Assembly: GCF_030463565.1 (NCBI RefSeq) | Contig: NC_134643.1 | Span: forward strand, 82,209,721 to 82,273,720 | DNA length: 64,000 bases | From: Pelecanus crispus | Taxonomy: Eukaryota; Chordata; Aves; Pelecaniformes; Pelecanidae | Direction: 5' to 3' | Shown here: positions 37,005 through 48,700 of the stretch, one piece after another | Layout of the letters: every line of letters begins with the position of its first letter | Numbering within the stretch: the stretch's first letter is position 1 | Notes under the pieces: generated by a model | Database searches by the model: none | What the model was told of the DNA's origin: nothing | What the model saw: the letters and a program-made list of their open reading frames with translations, nothing else | Made by a program: the position numbers and the translations under genes

Positions 37005-37150
37005 CTTGGTCAGGGACCTCCCAGGCAGCAAGTCTGACCCTTCACAGCTCGGCCTGTCGAGCGCAGCTGCCGAGCGCAGCCGATCCTCCAGCGACCTGAA
37101 GGCTCTGCAGCTCTGTGGGTGACCCGAGGGCAGCTGAAGGGTTGCCATGA
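37005..37150 (-). other. Candidate non-coding 5' exon of GPR19, copy 1
   Basis: A consensus donor on the minus strand (CCAAG then GTAAGG, cut between 37005 and 37004) follows a CpG-rich stretch at about 37040-37110. Splicing to the acceptor at 35901 would remove about 1.1 kb. It may be a local first exon or an internal leader exon; the 5' limit is a guess. Three of the nine differences between units (37010, 37024, 37091) fall in this short stretch. Confidence 0.35.
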
Positions 37151-39030
37151 GCAGCTGACAGCAACACACAACACGGAACCTCTGCCCGCAGCTGTGTCAC
37201 GGGAAGGCCCTTGCCCAGCTCTGGGGAGGGACCCAGCCGCCTTGTCTTGGCCTTGGCACGTGCCAAATTTCTGAAGCTCAGGAGTCCTCTGTCGACATTA
37301 CCTGTGGGTTTGCAGGGGTGCGGGGCTTGCCAGATGAGTCCAACCCCTGTTCTTTTTAAACATGAATGGCTCAGCTTACAGCCCCCCCGTCTCCTTTTTC
37401 CATTTAAGTGGGTCCCCTTCTTTGCCTGCCAGACCCTTGCAGTCCTTCCCCCTTCCTTCCCTCCCCTGTACAGACACGGCCTTGCCTGGGCACTGCTAAC
37501 GTAGCCTTCGCAGCTCTGAGCCCCGGTAGTGAACGTCAGCAAATCGGTGAGCACAAGGTAAAAAAGGAGGTTAGAACTGTGTTGGAAGGGGGTTATGGCT
37601 CTGTTAGCTGCCACACAGCTCACTACTGCAGAAGGATAGCAGTGGAACTTGGGGGCCCTCAGTGTTTACCTCTCTAAAGCAGAATAGAGCAGTCACCCGA
37701 TGTGGACTCTCACTGCTGACTACACCACCCCCCCCCCGAATGCTAACAGAATCCATAAACCGTCTACTTTGTAGATGGTGTTTTTCACCTGCCTCGACAC
37801 TCGAGTGACCTCTGTATTTCTGAGCAAGCCCTGAAATACAACTTCTGGGACCTGGAAGCGTTGTCACCTCATCCTCATGATCGGAGTGGACCTACATCCC
37901 CGATGGAGCAGGCCAAATTTGCCTCCAGGGGAAATGCTGCCAGCCAGTGGACACAAGGTTTAGGTGCCCACCAGGTGCCTACCCCCTTGTTCAGCTGGGA
38001 TGTAGGGCTGGCGCAGCTGCCCGATCAGCCGAACGCCTCCCACCACGGTCCCCTGCCCCGCAGCCTCGTGCCCCGTGCCGGTGGAGCCGAAGGTCAGCCT
38101 CTGCAGGGCCAGCGCCTGGGCGCCCGTGTCCCCCACGCACACGCCCCACTGCCCGCTTCTCACGAGCGCATCACCGTCATGGGGCGCAGGGGGGTGCAGA
38201 GGAGCCCCTGCCTCTCCCCGCTGTTCGCTGGCCGGCACAGCCAGTGCCGCTCCCCTTCCCAGCAGGAACGAAGGCCCGTCCGGTCCCATTGGGTTGTTTT
38301 CTCACTCTGCTCTGAGAGAAGAATAGCAGCAGGAGCCATGTCCACGTGCAGCCACAGCTCCGTGCCAGCTTCTCCCCTCTGGGACGCCTATTAGGGACCT
38401 ATTAACACCACATGCCCCCATGGAGGATGCCATCAGGCGAGCGTGTGACTGCGGAGCTGGTCTCCCTGCTGCCGTTTGGGAAAAAACACTACTTGCTGCC
38501 GCTGCCAGAGCCGTACCTCAGAAGAAGGGGCTCAGGCCAGGAGACACACAAAACTGAAGACGTGAGGCGTCCCTGGGTGCCTGGGAGAGCCGTGGCCCCT
38601 TTGGATCAGCAGGTCTTCTCCCAGGTGGTGCCCACCCCTGGCTTGCGGGTGGGTGCAGCAGGCTGGGTGTGGTGTAGAAGCAGCTGGAGAGGAGGCGGGG
38701 AGGGCAAGAGCAAGGGGAGGACTTTTCTCAGGCGGTTTGGACCCTGAGACCTCTGGAGAGGTGCAACGGCGAAGATGCAAAAGCCTTCAGTGTTGGCCTA
38801 ATGCAGACCCTACTGCGGCTGTGGGCATTTTACCAGTGATGTCAGCGGGCTCCGAGCGATGCCACCATTGCCCACATACGGATACTTACCCATGGGGTCT
38901 GCGCAAGAAGGAAAACAGCAGGGCAAGAGAAGTCATAAGGATGTAACGGAAGGAAGTATAGGTGGCTTGGGGTGGATTTATGGGTTTATACATGGCGGCC
39001 AAAGGACAGGGATGAAAAGAAGCGGTGGGT

Positions 39031-39036
39031 TTTATT
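39031..39036 (-). terminator. Polyadenylation signal for GPR19 copy 2
   Basis: Minus-strand AATAAA, the counterpart of the signal at 34363, about 270 nt after the copy 2 stop. Confidence 0.65.
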
Positions 39037-39304
39037 TCCCTCCATCCAGAGAGTGTAAGAGCTTTTCTGTTTTGTGAAAGGGTAATGGTCGTGCTTTGGG
39101 GAGAGTGGTTCCAAAAAGCAGAAGCTAACTGAAATGAAATAGACTGGACACATCAAAATCAATGCATTTAATAAAATAAAACATCTTTCTTTCTTTCTTC
39201 CCTAAAAGTTGTCTTAAAAACATGTAAATATACATTGATTGAGAACCGAGAGAAAGCTTCTTGTTCTGGGGGCACATTGCAATTTGTCAAAGCAATGAAG
39301 CCAA

Positions 39305-40549
39305 TTAGACAAAGGTATTTGGGGGGTTGGAGTGAATGGGCCAGGCAAGCTTTTTTTCCTTTGCTTCTCTGTTAAAGGCTTCATAGATGGAGTCTTTGGT
39401 GGCAGTTTTGGCCGGAGCTGGGTTTTCTACAATCCCAACGTGATTTTTTTTGGCTATCCTGGAGCTGGTGGTGATGGTGTATGCGTTGCTTCTGTAGCAC
39501 TTCATGGTGGACATGCAGAAAGTTTCTTTCATGCCTCTTCTGAAGTTTGCATTGTATATGGAGTAGAGGGTCGGCTTAGAGGCTGAAGAACTGAAAGAGA
39601 TGCAGGTGATGGACAGGAAAAGCAAGGAGCTCTTCCTGTAGTCTGTTTCCTGCGGGTGCCACAACTGTACCACGTGAAAAGGGAGCCAGGAGAGGAGAAA
39701 GAGGGCGTTTAACATCAAGAACATCTTGATGGTTTTCACTTTTGTCCTTGGGACAATATTCATTGTCCTCCTGACAGTCCTGCCGTCGGTGCCTATTCTC
39801 CAAATGTACTTGATGACCTTCTGGTAGAAGAGCATAATGAGGACGGCTGGGATCAAAAACACCACCAAGAGGTGGACGATACTGTAGACGGCTCCTTCCC
39901 ACGAATCGGGGAGAAAAAAGCTGCAGTGGTCGTCGCTGTTGGAGCCATAGAAGAAGAAAGCCGGTGATGCAAATACGGCGTCAAATAGCCAAGAGGCCAG
40001 GATCATTTTCTTGGCTTTCTCCCTTGACACTTTGAAGCTCAGGGGGTAGACGATAGTGTAGAATCGATCCACGCATATGGAGAGGAGCACGTATATCTGG
40101 ACGCCAGGGGTGAGGTACTGTACGTACCTTACCAGCTTGCACATCACATTCCCCAGTGCCCACCTGCCGTAGGCGAACTGGAGGAGCACGAAAGGCACAC
40201 TTGCGACACTGATGAGGAGGTCTGCGCAAGCCATGGAGACAACAAAATAGTTGGTGGTGGATTGCGTCCTCCTGCTCCTGTGGATCACTAAGCAAACAAG
40301 GGAGTTTCCAAAGACAGAAAGCAGCCACAACGCTCCCAAAGCCACGCTGGCAGCTGCAATTTCCCCCAGCCTCAGTTGATACTGCAAGACAGTGTGGTTC
40401 CTGCTTGAGCTGGCTCCGGTGGGAGGCTCCGTCATCTCGTAGCCAGCAGCAGGGATGGAGGTTTTGGGGTCGCTCTTGTTCTGCAGCAGGAGCAATAAGG
40501 TAGGCAGAACAAAAAGACTGCTGCTGTTATCCATGCTGTGGGCAAACAT
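39305..40549 (-). CDS. GPR19: GPR19, orphan class A G-protein-coupled receptor, copy 2
   Basis: A second complete 414-residue GPR19 frame, head-to-tail with copy 1 and 4668 bp away. It keeps all seven membrane segments, the TM3 and loop-2 cysteines, DRF, KPTLY and the sequons. Three coding differences from copy 1 were found: two synonymous (40157, 40298) and one that changes Pro61 to Leu (40368), just before TM1. Human GPR19 has Pro there, so Leu looks derived. The splice acceptor is intact, so this is a DNA-level duplicate and not a retrocopy. It is the copy nearer the distal CpG island at 52.5 kb, so it may be the one spliced from that promoter. An assembly duplicate or two haplotypes joined in series remain possible. 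Confidence 0.95.
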   Translation of the reverse strand: MFAHSMDNSSSLFVLPTLLLLLQNKSDPKTSIPAAGYEMTEPPTGASSSRNHTVLQYQLRLGEIAAASVALGALWLLSVFGNSLVCLVIHRSRRTQSTTNYFVVSMACADLLISVASVPFVLLQFAYGRWALGNVMCKLVRYVQYLTPGVQIYVLLSICVDRFYTIVYPLSFKVSREKAKKMILASWLFDAVFASPAFFFYGSNSDDHCSFFLPDSWEGAVYSIVHLLVVFLIPAVLIMLFYQKVIKYIWRIGTDGRTVRRTMNIVPRTKVKTIKMFLMLNALFLLSWLPFHVVQLWHPQETDYRKSSLLFLSITCISFSSSASKPTLYSIYNANFRRGMKETFCMSTMKCYRSNAYTITTSSRIAKKNHVGIVENPAPAKTATKDSIYEAFNREAKEKKLAWPIHSNPPNTFV

Positions 40550-41672
40550 GGCCACGTCTTTTGCTCAGGCTGCGTAAAGAGAGAAGAGAAAAGGTTGTAT
40601 TTGACAAGCATGTGTGAAAAGCCTACCTTAGGCAATGAAAGATACGTCTAAGTACTATACGTAGGCCTTAAGGCCGTAGATTTCAGAGAAATGGTCAGAA
40701 ATACCCGGTGAGACTCGCTGGTACAGCAGAGGCCATTCAGTTTTGTGGCAAGTTTTATTAAAGGCCTGACGATGTTAGGACAGGCGTTTCTGTCCTCTGC
40801 AAGATAAACGTCCCTCTCGCAGATCGAGACTGAGGTGCAGGTTCACCAATGCTGGTGGCCCGAGTCCCCAGCTGAGTGAGCGGAATGTGCTCCACTGATC
40901 CCAGAAATGAGCTGTCCTTCCCGGTGTCCGTGGAAGTTGCAAAAAACCAGACCAAGAGTGTCCCTGATGGCCTGATTTGACATAAATCCATCAAGTGGAT
41001 AGACAAAGGAGGTGTTTCTTATACTGAGAGGTGGAATGGGAAGTAATATTTTCCACGATAATAACATCTTCGTTGCTAATGATACTAGCTCCCGTCCAAT
41101 CCTTAGTAACATTGGTGTTAATATCCCTAATATCCCCGAGTGTTTTTGTTTCTGGACATCATTTTGGAAGGTAAGCGAGGTTTGGATTTGAAGGCAAAAG
41201 GGAGGTCAGCCCAGTGCAAGGGCTGCACCAGGCTGGCTGGGTGCTCCTCACTGTGAATCATCCTCAGCCCTTCCACCGTGAGGAGCTGTTCATCAAGAGC
41301 TGGACCTGTACACCTTCAAGAGTCTCAACGCTTAACATCAACACTGTGCCTGCACGCCCTTGCCTCATTAGTGATGGGCCCCATGGAGGGTAGCATTTCC
41401 CTCTGCCACCCTGAGAACAAGGTGGCACCACAACCTCCCCCCAAAACCTGCAGCAGACTTTTTTTATCCATGGCAGAGTTTTGATTTGGGAGGAAAACTC
41501 GGGGGGAGGACGTAAATGCCCTCAGGCAGCTGAGAGGTGCAGGGAGCCTTTTGATTTGCAGCAGTGGAACCTTGGGTGGTGCCGGTTGAACTGTCGCTAG
41601 ATCCGGCTGCAGGCAGCCGTTGAGGATCTCTCTGCTCTGGAGAAAACCGGGGGAGAGGGTCCATGTCCTTAC

Positions 41673-41818
41673 CTTGGCCAGGGACCTCCCAAGCAGCAAG
41701 TCTGACCCTTCACAGCTCGGCCTGTCGAGCGCAGCTGCCGAGCGCAGCCGATCCTCCACCGACCTGAAGGCTCTGCAGCTCTGTGGGTGACCCGAGGGCA
41801 GCTGAAGGGTTGCCATGA
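41673..41818 (-). other. Candidate non-coding 5' exon of GPR19, copy 2
   Basis: The counterpart of 37005-37150. The donor GTAAGG is intact, and the nearby exon sequence differs from copy 1 at 41678, 41692 and 41759. It would splice to the acceptor at 40569. Confidence 0.35.
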
Positions 41819-42496
41819 GCAGCTGACAGCAACACACAACACGGAACCTCTGCCCGCAGCTGTGTCACGGGAAGGCCCTTGCCCAGCTCTGGGGAGGGAC
41901 CCAGCCGCCTTGTCTTGGCCTTGGCACGTGCCAAATTTCTGAAGCTCAGGAGTCCTCTGTCGACATTACCTGTGGGTTTGCAGGGGTGCGGGGCTTGCCA
42001 GATGAGTCCAACCCCTGTTCTTTTTAAACATGAATGGCTCAGCTTACAGCCCCCCCGTCTCCTTTTTCCATTTAAGTGGGTCCCCTTCTTTGCCTGCCAG
42101 ACCCTTGCAGTCCTTCCCCCTTCCTTCCCTCCCCTGTACAGACACGGCCTTGCCTGGGCACTGCTAACGTAGCCTTCACAGCTCTGAGCCCCGGTAGTGA
42201 ACGTCAGCAAATCGGTGAGCACAAGGTAAAAAAGGAGGTTAGAACTGTGTTGGAAGGGGGTTATGGCTCTGTTAGCTGCCACACAGCTCACTACTGCAGA
42301 AGGATAGCAGTGGAACTTGGGGGCCCTCAGTGTTTACCTCTCTAAAGCAGAATAGAGCAGTCACCCGATGTGGACTCTCACTGCTGACTACACCACCCCC
42401 CCCCCGAATGCTAACAGAATCCATAAACCGTCTACTTTGTAGATGGTGTTTTTCACCTGCCTCGACACTCGAGTGACCTCTGTATTTCTGAGCAAG

Positions 42497-43349
42497 CCCT
42501 GAAATACAACTTCTGGGACCTGGAAGCGTTGTCACCTCATCCTCATGATCGGAGTGGACCTACATCCCCGATGGAGCAGGCCAAATTTGCCTCCAGGGGA
42601 AATGCTGCCAGCCAGTGGACACAAGGTTTAGGTGCCCACCAGGTGCCTACCCCCTTGTTCAGCTGGGATGTAGGGCTGGCGCAGCTGCCCGATCAGCCGA
42701 ACGCCTCCCACCACGGTCCCCTGCCCCGCAGCCTCGTGCCCCGTGCCGGTGGAGCCGAAGGTCAGCCTCTGCAGGGCCAGCGCCTGGGCGCCCGTGTCCC
42801 CCACGCACACGCCCCACTGCCCGCTTCTCACGAGCGCATCACCGTCATGGGGCGCAGGGGGGTGCAGAGGAGCCCCTGCCTCTCCCCGCTGTTCGCTGGC
42901 CGGCACAGCCAGTGCCGCTCCCCTTCCCAGCAGGAACGAAGGCCCGTCCGGTCCCATTGGGTTGTTTTCTCACTCTGCTCTGAGAGAAGAATAGCAGCAG
43001 GAGCCATGTCCACGTGCAGCCACAGCTCCGTGCCAGCTTCTCCCCTCTGGGACGCCTATTAGGGACCTATTAACACCACATGCCCCCATGGAGGATGCCA
43101 TCAGGCGAGCGTGTGACTGCGGAGCTGGTCTCCCTGCTGCCGTTTGGGAAAAAACACTACTTGCTGCCGCTGCCAGAGCCGTACCTCAGAAGAAGGGGCT
43201 CAGGCCAGGAGACACACAAAACTGAAGACGTGAGGCGTCCCTGGGTGCCTGGGAGAGCCGTGGCCCCTTTGGATCAGCAGGTCTTCTCCCAGGTGGTGCC
43301 CACCCCTGGCTTGCGGGTGGGTGCAGCAGGCTGGGTGTAGAAGCAGCTG
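42497..43349. repeat. Truncated tandem unit 3 (about 850 bp)
   Basis: Repeats the first 850 bp of the unit, including the GC-rich block, but stops before the GPR19 3' end. Apart from a 5 bp deletion near 43337, where GTGTGGTGTAG becomes GTGTAG, it looks identical to unit 2. It contains no part of GPR19. Confidence 0.93.
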
Positions 43350-43432
43350 CAAAAAACCAGACCAAGAGTGTCCTTGCTGTCCTGACTTGACAGCTCCCTG
43401 CCAGCTTGTGTCCTCTGGGATGCCTATTAGGT
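43350..43432. repeat. Right-edge mosaic of two older unit fragments
   Basis: 43350-43396 matches unit positions about 36272-36318 (the AAAAAACCAGACCAAGAGTG block) at about 90%. 43397-43432 matches about 33689-33725 (the CTGGGATGCCTATTAGG block) with several differences. Their order fits an older tandem junction with a large internal deletion. Confidence 0.8.
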
Positions 43433-43448
43433 CGTAGATATTCTAAAT

Positions 43449-43517
43449 ACATACATATATATGTATGTGGAATATACATATATATACACACATGTATATA
43501 TGTGTACACACACATGT
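43449..43517. repeat. AT/GT-rich palindromic microsatellite at the array edge
   Basis: Alternating TA, TG and CA steps. 43449-43468 is a perfect 20 bp inverted repeat with ATATAT at its centre. Such sequence can form hairpins or cruciforms. It lies immediately beyond the last recognisable unit fragment. Confidence 0.85.
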
Positions 43518-45575
43518 GTTGAAAATCATACATATTCTGGGATGAAACTGTTGCTGGTCCCTCGTTTTTGGTATGGTACTCAGCGCTGTATATGATATCT
43601 GTGACATCCTGTTTTAAGGACGTGTGAGACAAGAATGAATATATTGCTAGACAGAGTTTCCTATCTTTGATTTAGCAGGATGTTTGGGAAGGTCCTAGCC
43701 TATCACAGGGATAAAACGGAAAAAGACTCAATATTAGTGCCTGTGTTTTTCAAACACCTTGCTAGGAGCTGGGGCTGTAAACATATTCTTTCACTCATGG
43801 TGTTGACATACAAAGCCTCTAACTCTTTAGAAATATAACATCTGTTTCTGTTGCATCTATTGTGTGAATGCTTAACAGTAGAGTCTTGATACTGTGCAAG
43901 ATAAATCAGGATTCAATTAATGACCAAAAGGTCAAAAAGTTCATCCCAGAAGCCAAATGGACAAGTTCAAAAAGGCACCACCATCCTCCTCAGCTTTCCA
44001 GGTGAACCAAATTCCCAGCTTTGCTTTCTGAGGTTTTTTTCAGTGTTTTGCTGATGCTTTTTGCTCTGCCTCCTCTAGCTCTGCATCTATCGCTAATTAC
44101 TTTCTCCTCATCTGCCTACTCAGAACGGAGCCTGAAAGTGCAAAGCCATTGGATGAATTTGGGATCTTGCTCCTTGCGCTGTTTTGCATGTCATCTTCAA
44201 TAACGCAATGCAAAAAATAATTAGATGTGGAAAAGATGTATTAATTGCTTGATGTGGTTAGAGAAGACTTTTTTTCTTCTAGCTTTTTAGACCCTGTATT
44301 CATTAGCTATGCTTAACATTGCATTGCGTGTTTCACACGAACAGGCTTGATGTACAATGAGCTGCACAGCACAGGCATAAATTTAGCGCGCTTGAAAATG
44401 CAGAGTGTGTTTGAGAGCAGCGTGGCATAGCTGCATGGACACAGGCAGTCCACGTAGCTGGAGCCAGGCCTCCGCAGGACCCCGCTGTGCCTCTCCTCCA
44501 CGCCTCGCACCATGCCCGGCTGCTGACTCTGCATCGTCGGAAAGTGGGTCAACGTGTGAGTCACCAACGCTGCTCCCAAAGCAGCTAGCCTTATTTAGCA
44601 GCTTTTGCATGAAGGGAACTGAAAACACGTCTCAGATTAAGTTGGACTGGTGGCAGTTTGAGGGTAGTAACAACTGGGTTTGTTTCAGTGGGCTTGTTAA
44701 ACAAGGAACTTTGCATGGCACCATCCTGTCAAAATAACACTCAGAGACGTCGGTAATGAGACCCAGAAGTGGGTGTCGTGGTGGTTGACTTGCCAGCCGC
44801 CTGCAAGGGGCACCATCTGCAGATGATGCCCTTCCCCTCATCCCGTCTTCTGCTGGAAGACCGTGCAGTCCTGCCCAGCCTGGCCTGTGCTTTCCCCTCA
44901 TCCTTAGCTGCCTTCCCTCATCATTTTCTTAGTAGCTTTGCCTGGCAGATGATTCCTAGTTTCTCAAACAACTCCTGTTTGCATTTCCCCACCTTCCGTC
45001 AGGTGGATCTGCTCCCCTGGATATATCCTGCTACCATCATCTGTCTGCAGGGTATTTGGGCTGCTGTCTCTGGCAGAGTGACAGAATGCATTGACAGTAC
45101 AACCCGCTAAATTACATGTTGGAATTATCTGTAATAGAATAATATACCTGGAGCCTATTAACCAGATAGAAAAGAAGATTATGGGCTAGTTTTCTTCCTT
45201 AATTTCCCTTCTTGCCATGCAGGAGTATGTGCCATTTAAAAATAGCCAGCTGCACAAATGAAGCTCATTAGAAGAATAACCAGATGAACTTTCTTGACCC
45301 ATACTGAGGAGTACTGGAAGTCAGGTACAAGAATGAAACGACCTTCCTAAGCCTTTAAAATATGCATATTTTCTAACACTGTTCTCACCATATTTCTCCT
45401 GGTGAGCCAAATCTGCTGTCTGTGTCTTTTCAGACCTGAGACGTTTAGTTATGCAGGTGGGTAAACCCAAAAATAGTTACAGGGTTGTAGCACTCAAATA
45501 ATACTTTTCTCTGTAGCATTTTGGCTAGAAGGCAGCCCAACCACTGTTTACTGGAGAACGCAGGTAACCTGCAAG
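43518..45575. other. Gene-free stretch, probably GPR19 5' intron
   Basis: No coding exon recognised. If the CpG island at 52.5 kb is the GPR19 promoter, this DNA is intronic to GPR19. Confidence 0.5.
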
Positions 45576-45718
45576 CATAGAATCATAGAATCATTTAGGT
45601 TGGAAAAGACCCTTAAGATCATTGAGTCCAACTGTAAACCTAACACTGCCGAGTCTACCACTAAACCATGTCCCTAAGTGCTATGTCTACACATCTTTTA
45701 AATGCCTTCAGGGATGGT
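45576..45718 (-). mobile_element. Short CR1 3' fragment, antisense
   Basis: Only about 140 bp of a CR1 3' end in minus orientation. The terminal octamer repeats (CATAGAAT twice on plus) are at 45576, followed by the standard CR1 3' sequence (TTAGGTTGGAAAAGAC). Heavily 5'-truncated, as is usual for CR1. Confidence 0.92.
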
Positions 45719-48700
45719 AAAACAGAAGAGGCACCAAACACAGGTGCAAGTATACTGTATTTTGTGATTCTTTCTTCATTGGAAGAATCAAGTCATTCAG
45801 CACATTGCCCACAAGATCCAGGTGAAAATACAAGTGCAATAATAGGGACTTTAACTAGCCAGAGCATAGAATTGCTCCAGTTGAACAGCAATTACTTGTT
45901 TTATTTTTTAAAAAAGTAAATGCTATCCAATTAACCAGTGTGCTCTGAGACTCCTGCATTCCTAGTCATAGATAATTTTTCCTTCTAATGGGCCAGAAGC
46001 TGATCTCCTTTTACATTAAAGGATGTCTATTCAACCCTATTTTTCCTAGGTGGCACTGAGATCAGAATCATGCCTTGATTTAACGCTAAGAACCTTAGTG
46101 TCTATGGCCCAGCATATCTTTTTCTTCTGTGGGCAAGTCTGGTTTTTATGGTGGAGACTTAAACTGCTGGATTACGAGCAATGCTCCTAATGGCAGCATG
46201 AGTGTGAAAAGCTCAGCATATGCACCACTCTGTATGGGTCTAGGACGCAAATAATTAGAGATTCTGTGTCTTGCTACATTACGAATCTCCAATTCCCCTG
46301 TCCCCGTCTGCTGCACATTTTACTGAAATATGATTTAAGTGTTAGCGAACTGTTCAACTTGCAAATATCAGATCCATAAGAAAATAGTGATGAGCTCTTT
46401 AGTCTCCCTCTGCCTTGCAGGTCAATAAGCAGGTATTAGAAACACAAGAAGTATAAATTACGTATAGCAAATATGTGAGGCCTAATGACATTTTATTTAA
46501 CAAAAATGCTTTTGATTGGTTTTCTCTTTAAATCTATATAACACTGAGCTGAGTGAAAGGATACTTTCTAGTAATTGTGAGTCTCCATGGCTGCAGCAGT
46601 GCCAAAAATCTAACCTTTCCTTTTGAACATTTTAGAGTGGGAATCCTTTTAAAACTGGTATAAGGACTTCCTGTATTTCTGTTTAAAACCCTAAATTTTG
46701 TGCATCTGCTTGGGAAAAAAAAAAAAGTGCATGTGAAATGAGTCATAATCATCAAAGAGGGATTTCCTGGTGCCACAGCTCCTATTTTATGGACCTTAAT
46801 TTGCAGTTTGAAGGCCCAAACACTCCCTTTTCAGGGTTATTCCTTTGGGTTGATAGCAAAGGAAAGATATTCTTGCTAACTCTCCAAAACAGATCTGTCA
46901 CTTAGAGAAGTATCTGAGCCACAAGAATTTCATAAAATCACTACCATGTCTACTTTGCTGTTGCATAAAGCCCATATGGCATAGTTACTATGTGTTTGCA
47001 TGTTTACTGTCCTGTCTAGAAATGTAGTGTCCATTGCAATTTGGAAGACTAAAATCTAATCAGATTGGCAAAGGAATGCAATAAATGGCTTTTTAAATGT
47101 TTAATCAAAAGAATTTTTTTTTTCCCAACCACTGTTTTTCAGGATTAAAAAGGTAGCTAAAGAAACAGATCATTGTACATTGCTTAACCTAGCACTAGCA
47201 GAGGGGCTCTTTTATTCAACATATTTTACCTCTCTGCTTCATAACTGCAAAACAGTAGGCAAGCTTTGGCCCAGCAAATTATTTCAAAAGCATTAAGCTG
47301 GTCATTTACTCCATAAACTTCCTTCTCTGAAGAATATGTCAGGAATAGCTGCCAGACTGGAAGAGGAATGCTTCATCTAACTGAGTTTAATCAGCATTAG
47401 AAGTGGGAGTAAATTGAATCAGAATGGGGAGGGCTTTTGTCTGCATGTAAGATGCTAGAAGGTGACATTCATCCCTGCCTAAATTCAAATTAAATACCCT
47501 GTGCATGCATCATCTCAATGTAATAATCCTTTTATAGAAGAGCACAGAGTCTTTTAAGCTCTCTCTGTTTCTTGCTATGCGGAGATATCTGGGTGCATAT
47601 TGAGGCCATTTAGTACTTCTGCTTCCAGTGGAGGAATGCAGATGCACATGCTTTTGTAAGCACACAGATTCCCTGCCAGTTCTTTTCTCTGGTCTAGTGC
47701 TCATAAAAATGCTCAGCTATTTGCCCTGTTCCTCTTACGAAGGCTTTTCTATTCTCCGGGCAGCTCTTCTGAGCAAAGCCTGAAAATCTCTTGAGGTGAA
47801 GTGTGTTCTTTCTCACTCTCTGCATTCCAGTGCATGGGGATAGAAAACATCTGCCTCTCTTTTATCAGGAGAATAAAATGTTTTGAATGCAATAAAACTT
47901 TTGAGATCCATAGCCATATCTCATACATTGCTGCCTGCTCCCTGGCTCTACCCAGCTGGTGGAGATTCCTGTTCTGCAGCATGGGTAGCTGAAGATGACA
48001 TGACTGGAAGTGTGGATAGGCTGTTTCATGGATGAAGCTTTCAGTGCCAGTGTAATCTCAGCTCAACTTAAGGTAAAAGCTTCTGAAGTGAACTGATGAT
48101 GTAAGTTGATATATGTTACTGTATTTTATATCAGCAATACCCTGTGTTGCAGGGTGAGGTCATGGGAGCAGGAAATCTGGATGGAATCAAATAAAGGAAG
48201 GAAATGTTCTTAATTTCCAGCACATCTAAAGAATGTATGTTATGCTCAGCTACTGCATGAGCATGAATCTAAACAATTTTTTTCTGCTGTATGCTTGAGG
48301 GAAGTAAGAGCAGCTAGACAGTCTCTTTGCCATCAACCTTCGCTGACTCTTCATGTTCTTTCCTGACTATTTTAACAAGGTATTAAAGCTGAGAACAAGG
48401 ATATAATACTGCAACACTTGCTGGGATTGGGACCAATTTATATTTCTTGTACTGGTTGCCTGAGGAAGAATCCTTTTTCAGCTTTATCCTTTTAACTGAG
48501 CTTACTAAGTGGTGAGCCATGCAGTAGCTAGACCAAGAACAGGGTCCATCTGTTGCTTCTGGGTCTATCATCTCACATCTGGAGCAACTACTCTGACTGC
48601 AGACCTGTAGCACGGGGCCTGAGGCCTGGCCTAGGGCAAATCCATGAGGCATGATTTTGATGAACATTCAGGGTTCAAAACCATACATAAGTCACAAGTT

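Larger units (their letters stand above)
33161..37828. repeat. Tandem duplication unit 1 (4668 bp) with GPR19 copy 1
   Basis: The sequence repeats at an offset of 4668 bp in 37829-42496. Nine single-base differences were found by reading, at 33252, 34495, 35489, 35630, 35700, 37010, 37024, 37091 and 37510; most are transitions. The unit's first 30 bases also differ slightly (a 1 bp gap, and tagc for tgga). It contains a GC-rich block (33290-33640), the GPR19 polyadenylation signal, the whole GPR19 coding exon, its splice acceptor and about 1.9 kb of upstream sequence. Confidence 0.97.
37829..42496. repeat. Tandem duplication unit 2 (4668 bp) with GPR19 copy 2
   Basis: A head-to-tail repeat of 33161-37828 at about 99.8% identity by eye, with the same internal order. 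It joins unit 1 and truncated unit 3 directly, with no transposon or target duplication at the junctions. Unit 3 shares its T at 37920 (C in unit 1 at 33252) and its first bases, so units 2 and 3 are closer to each other than to unit 1. Confidence 0.97.

Noticed and set aside
37861-38394. 177-codon plus-strand frame repeated in each tandem unit
   Set aside because: The units are near-identical, so repetition is no evidence of selection; opposite-strand frames are open too and no domain is seen. Kept only as a GC-rich block.
34637-40549. GPR19 copies as processed retrocopies
   Set aside because: The coding sequence is one exon in mammals as well, the splice acceptor and more than 1.5 kb of upstream sequence are duplicated in both, and there is no poly-A tail or target duplication.
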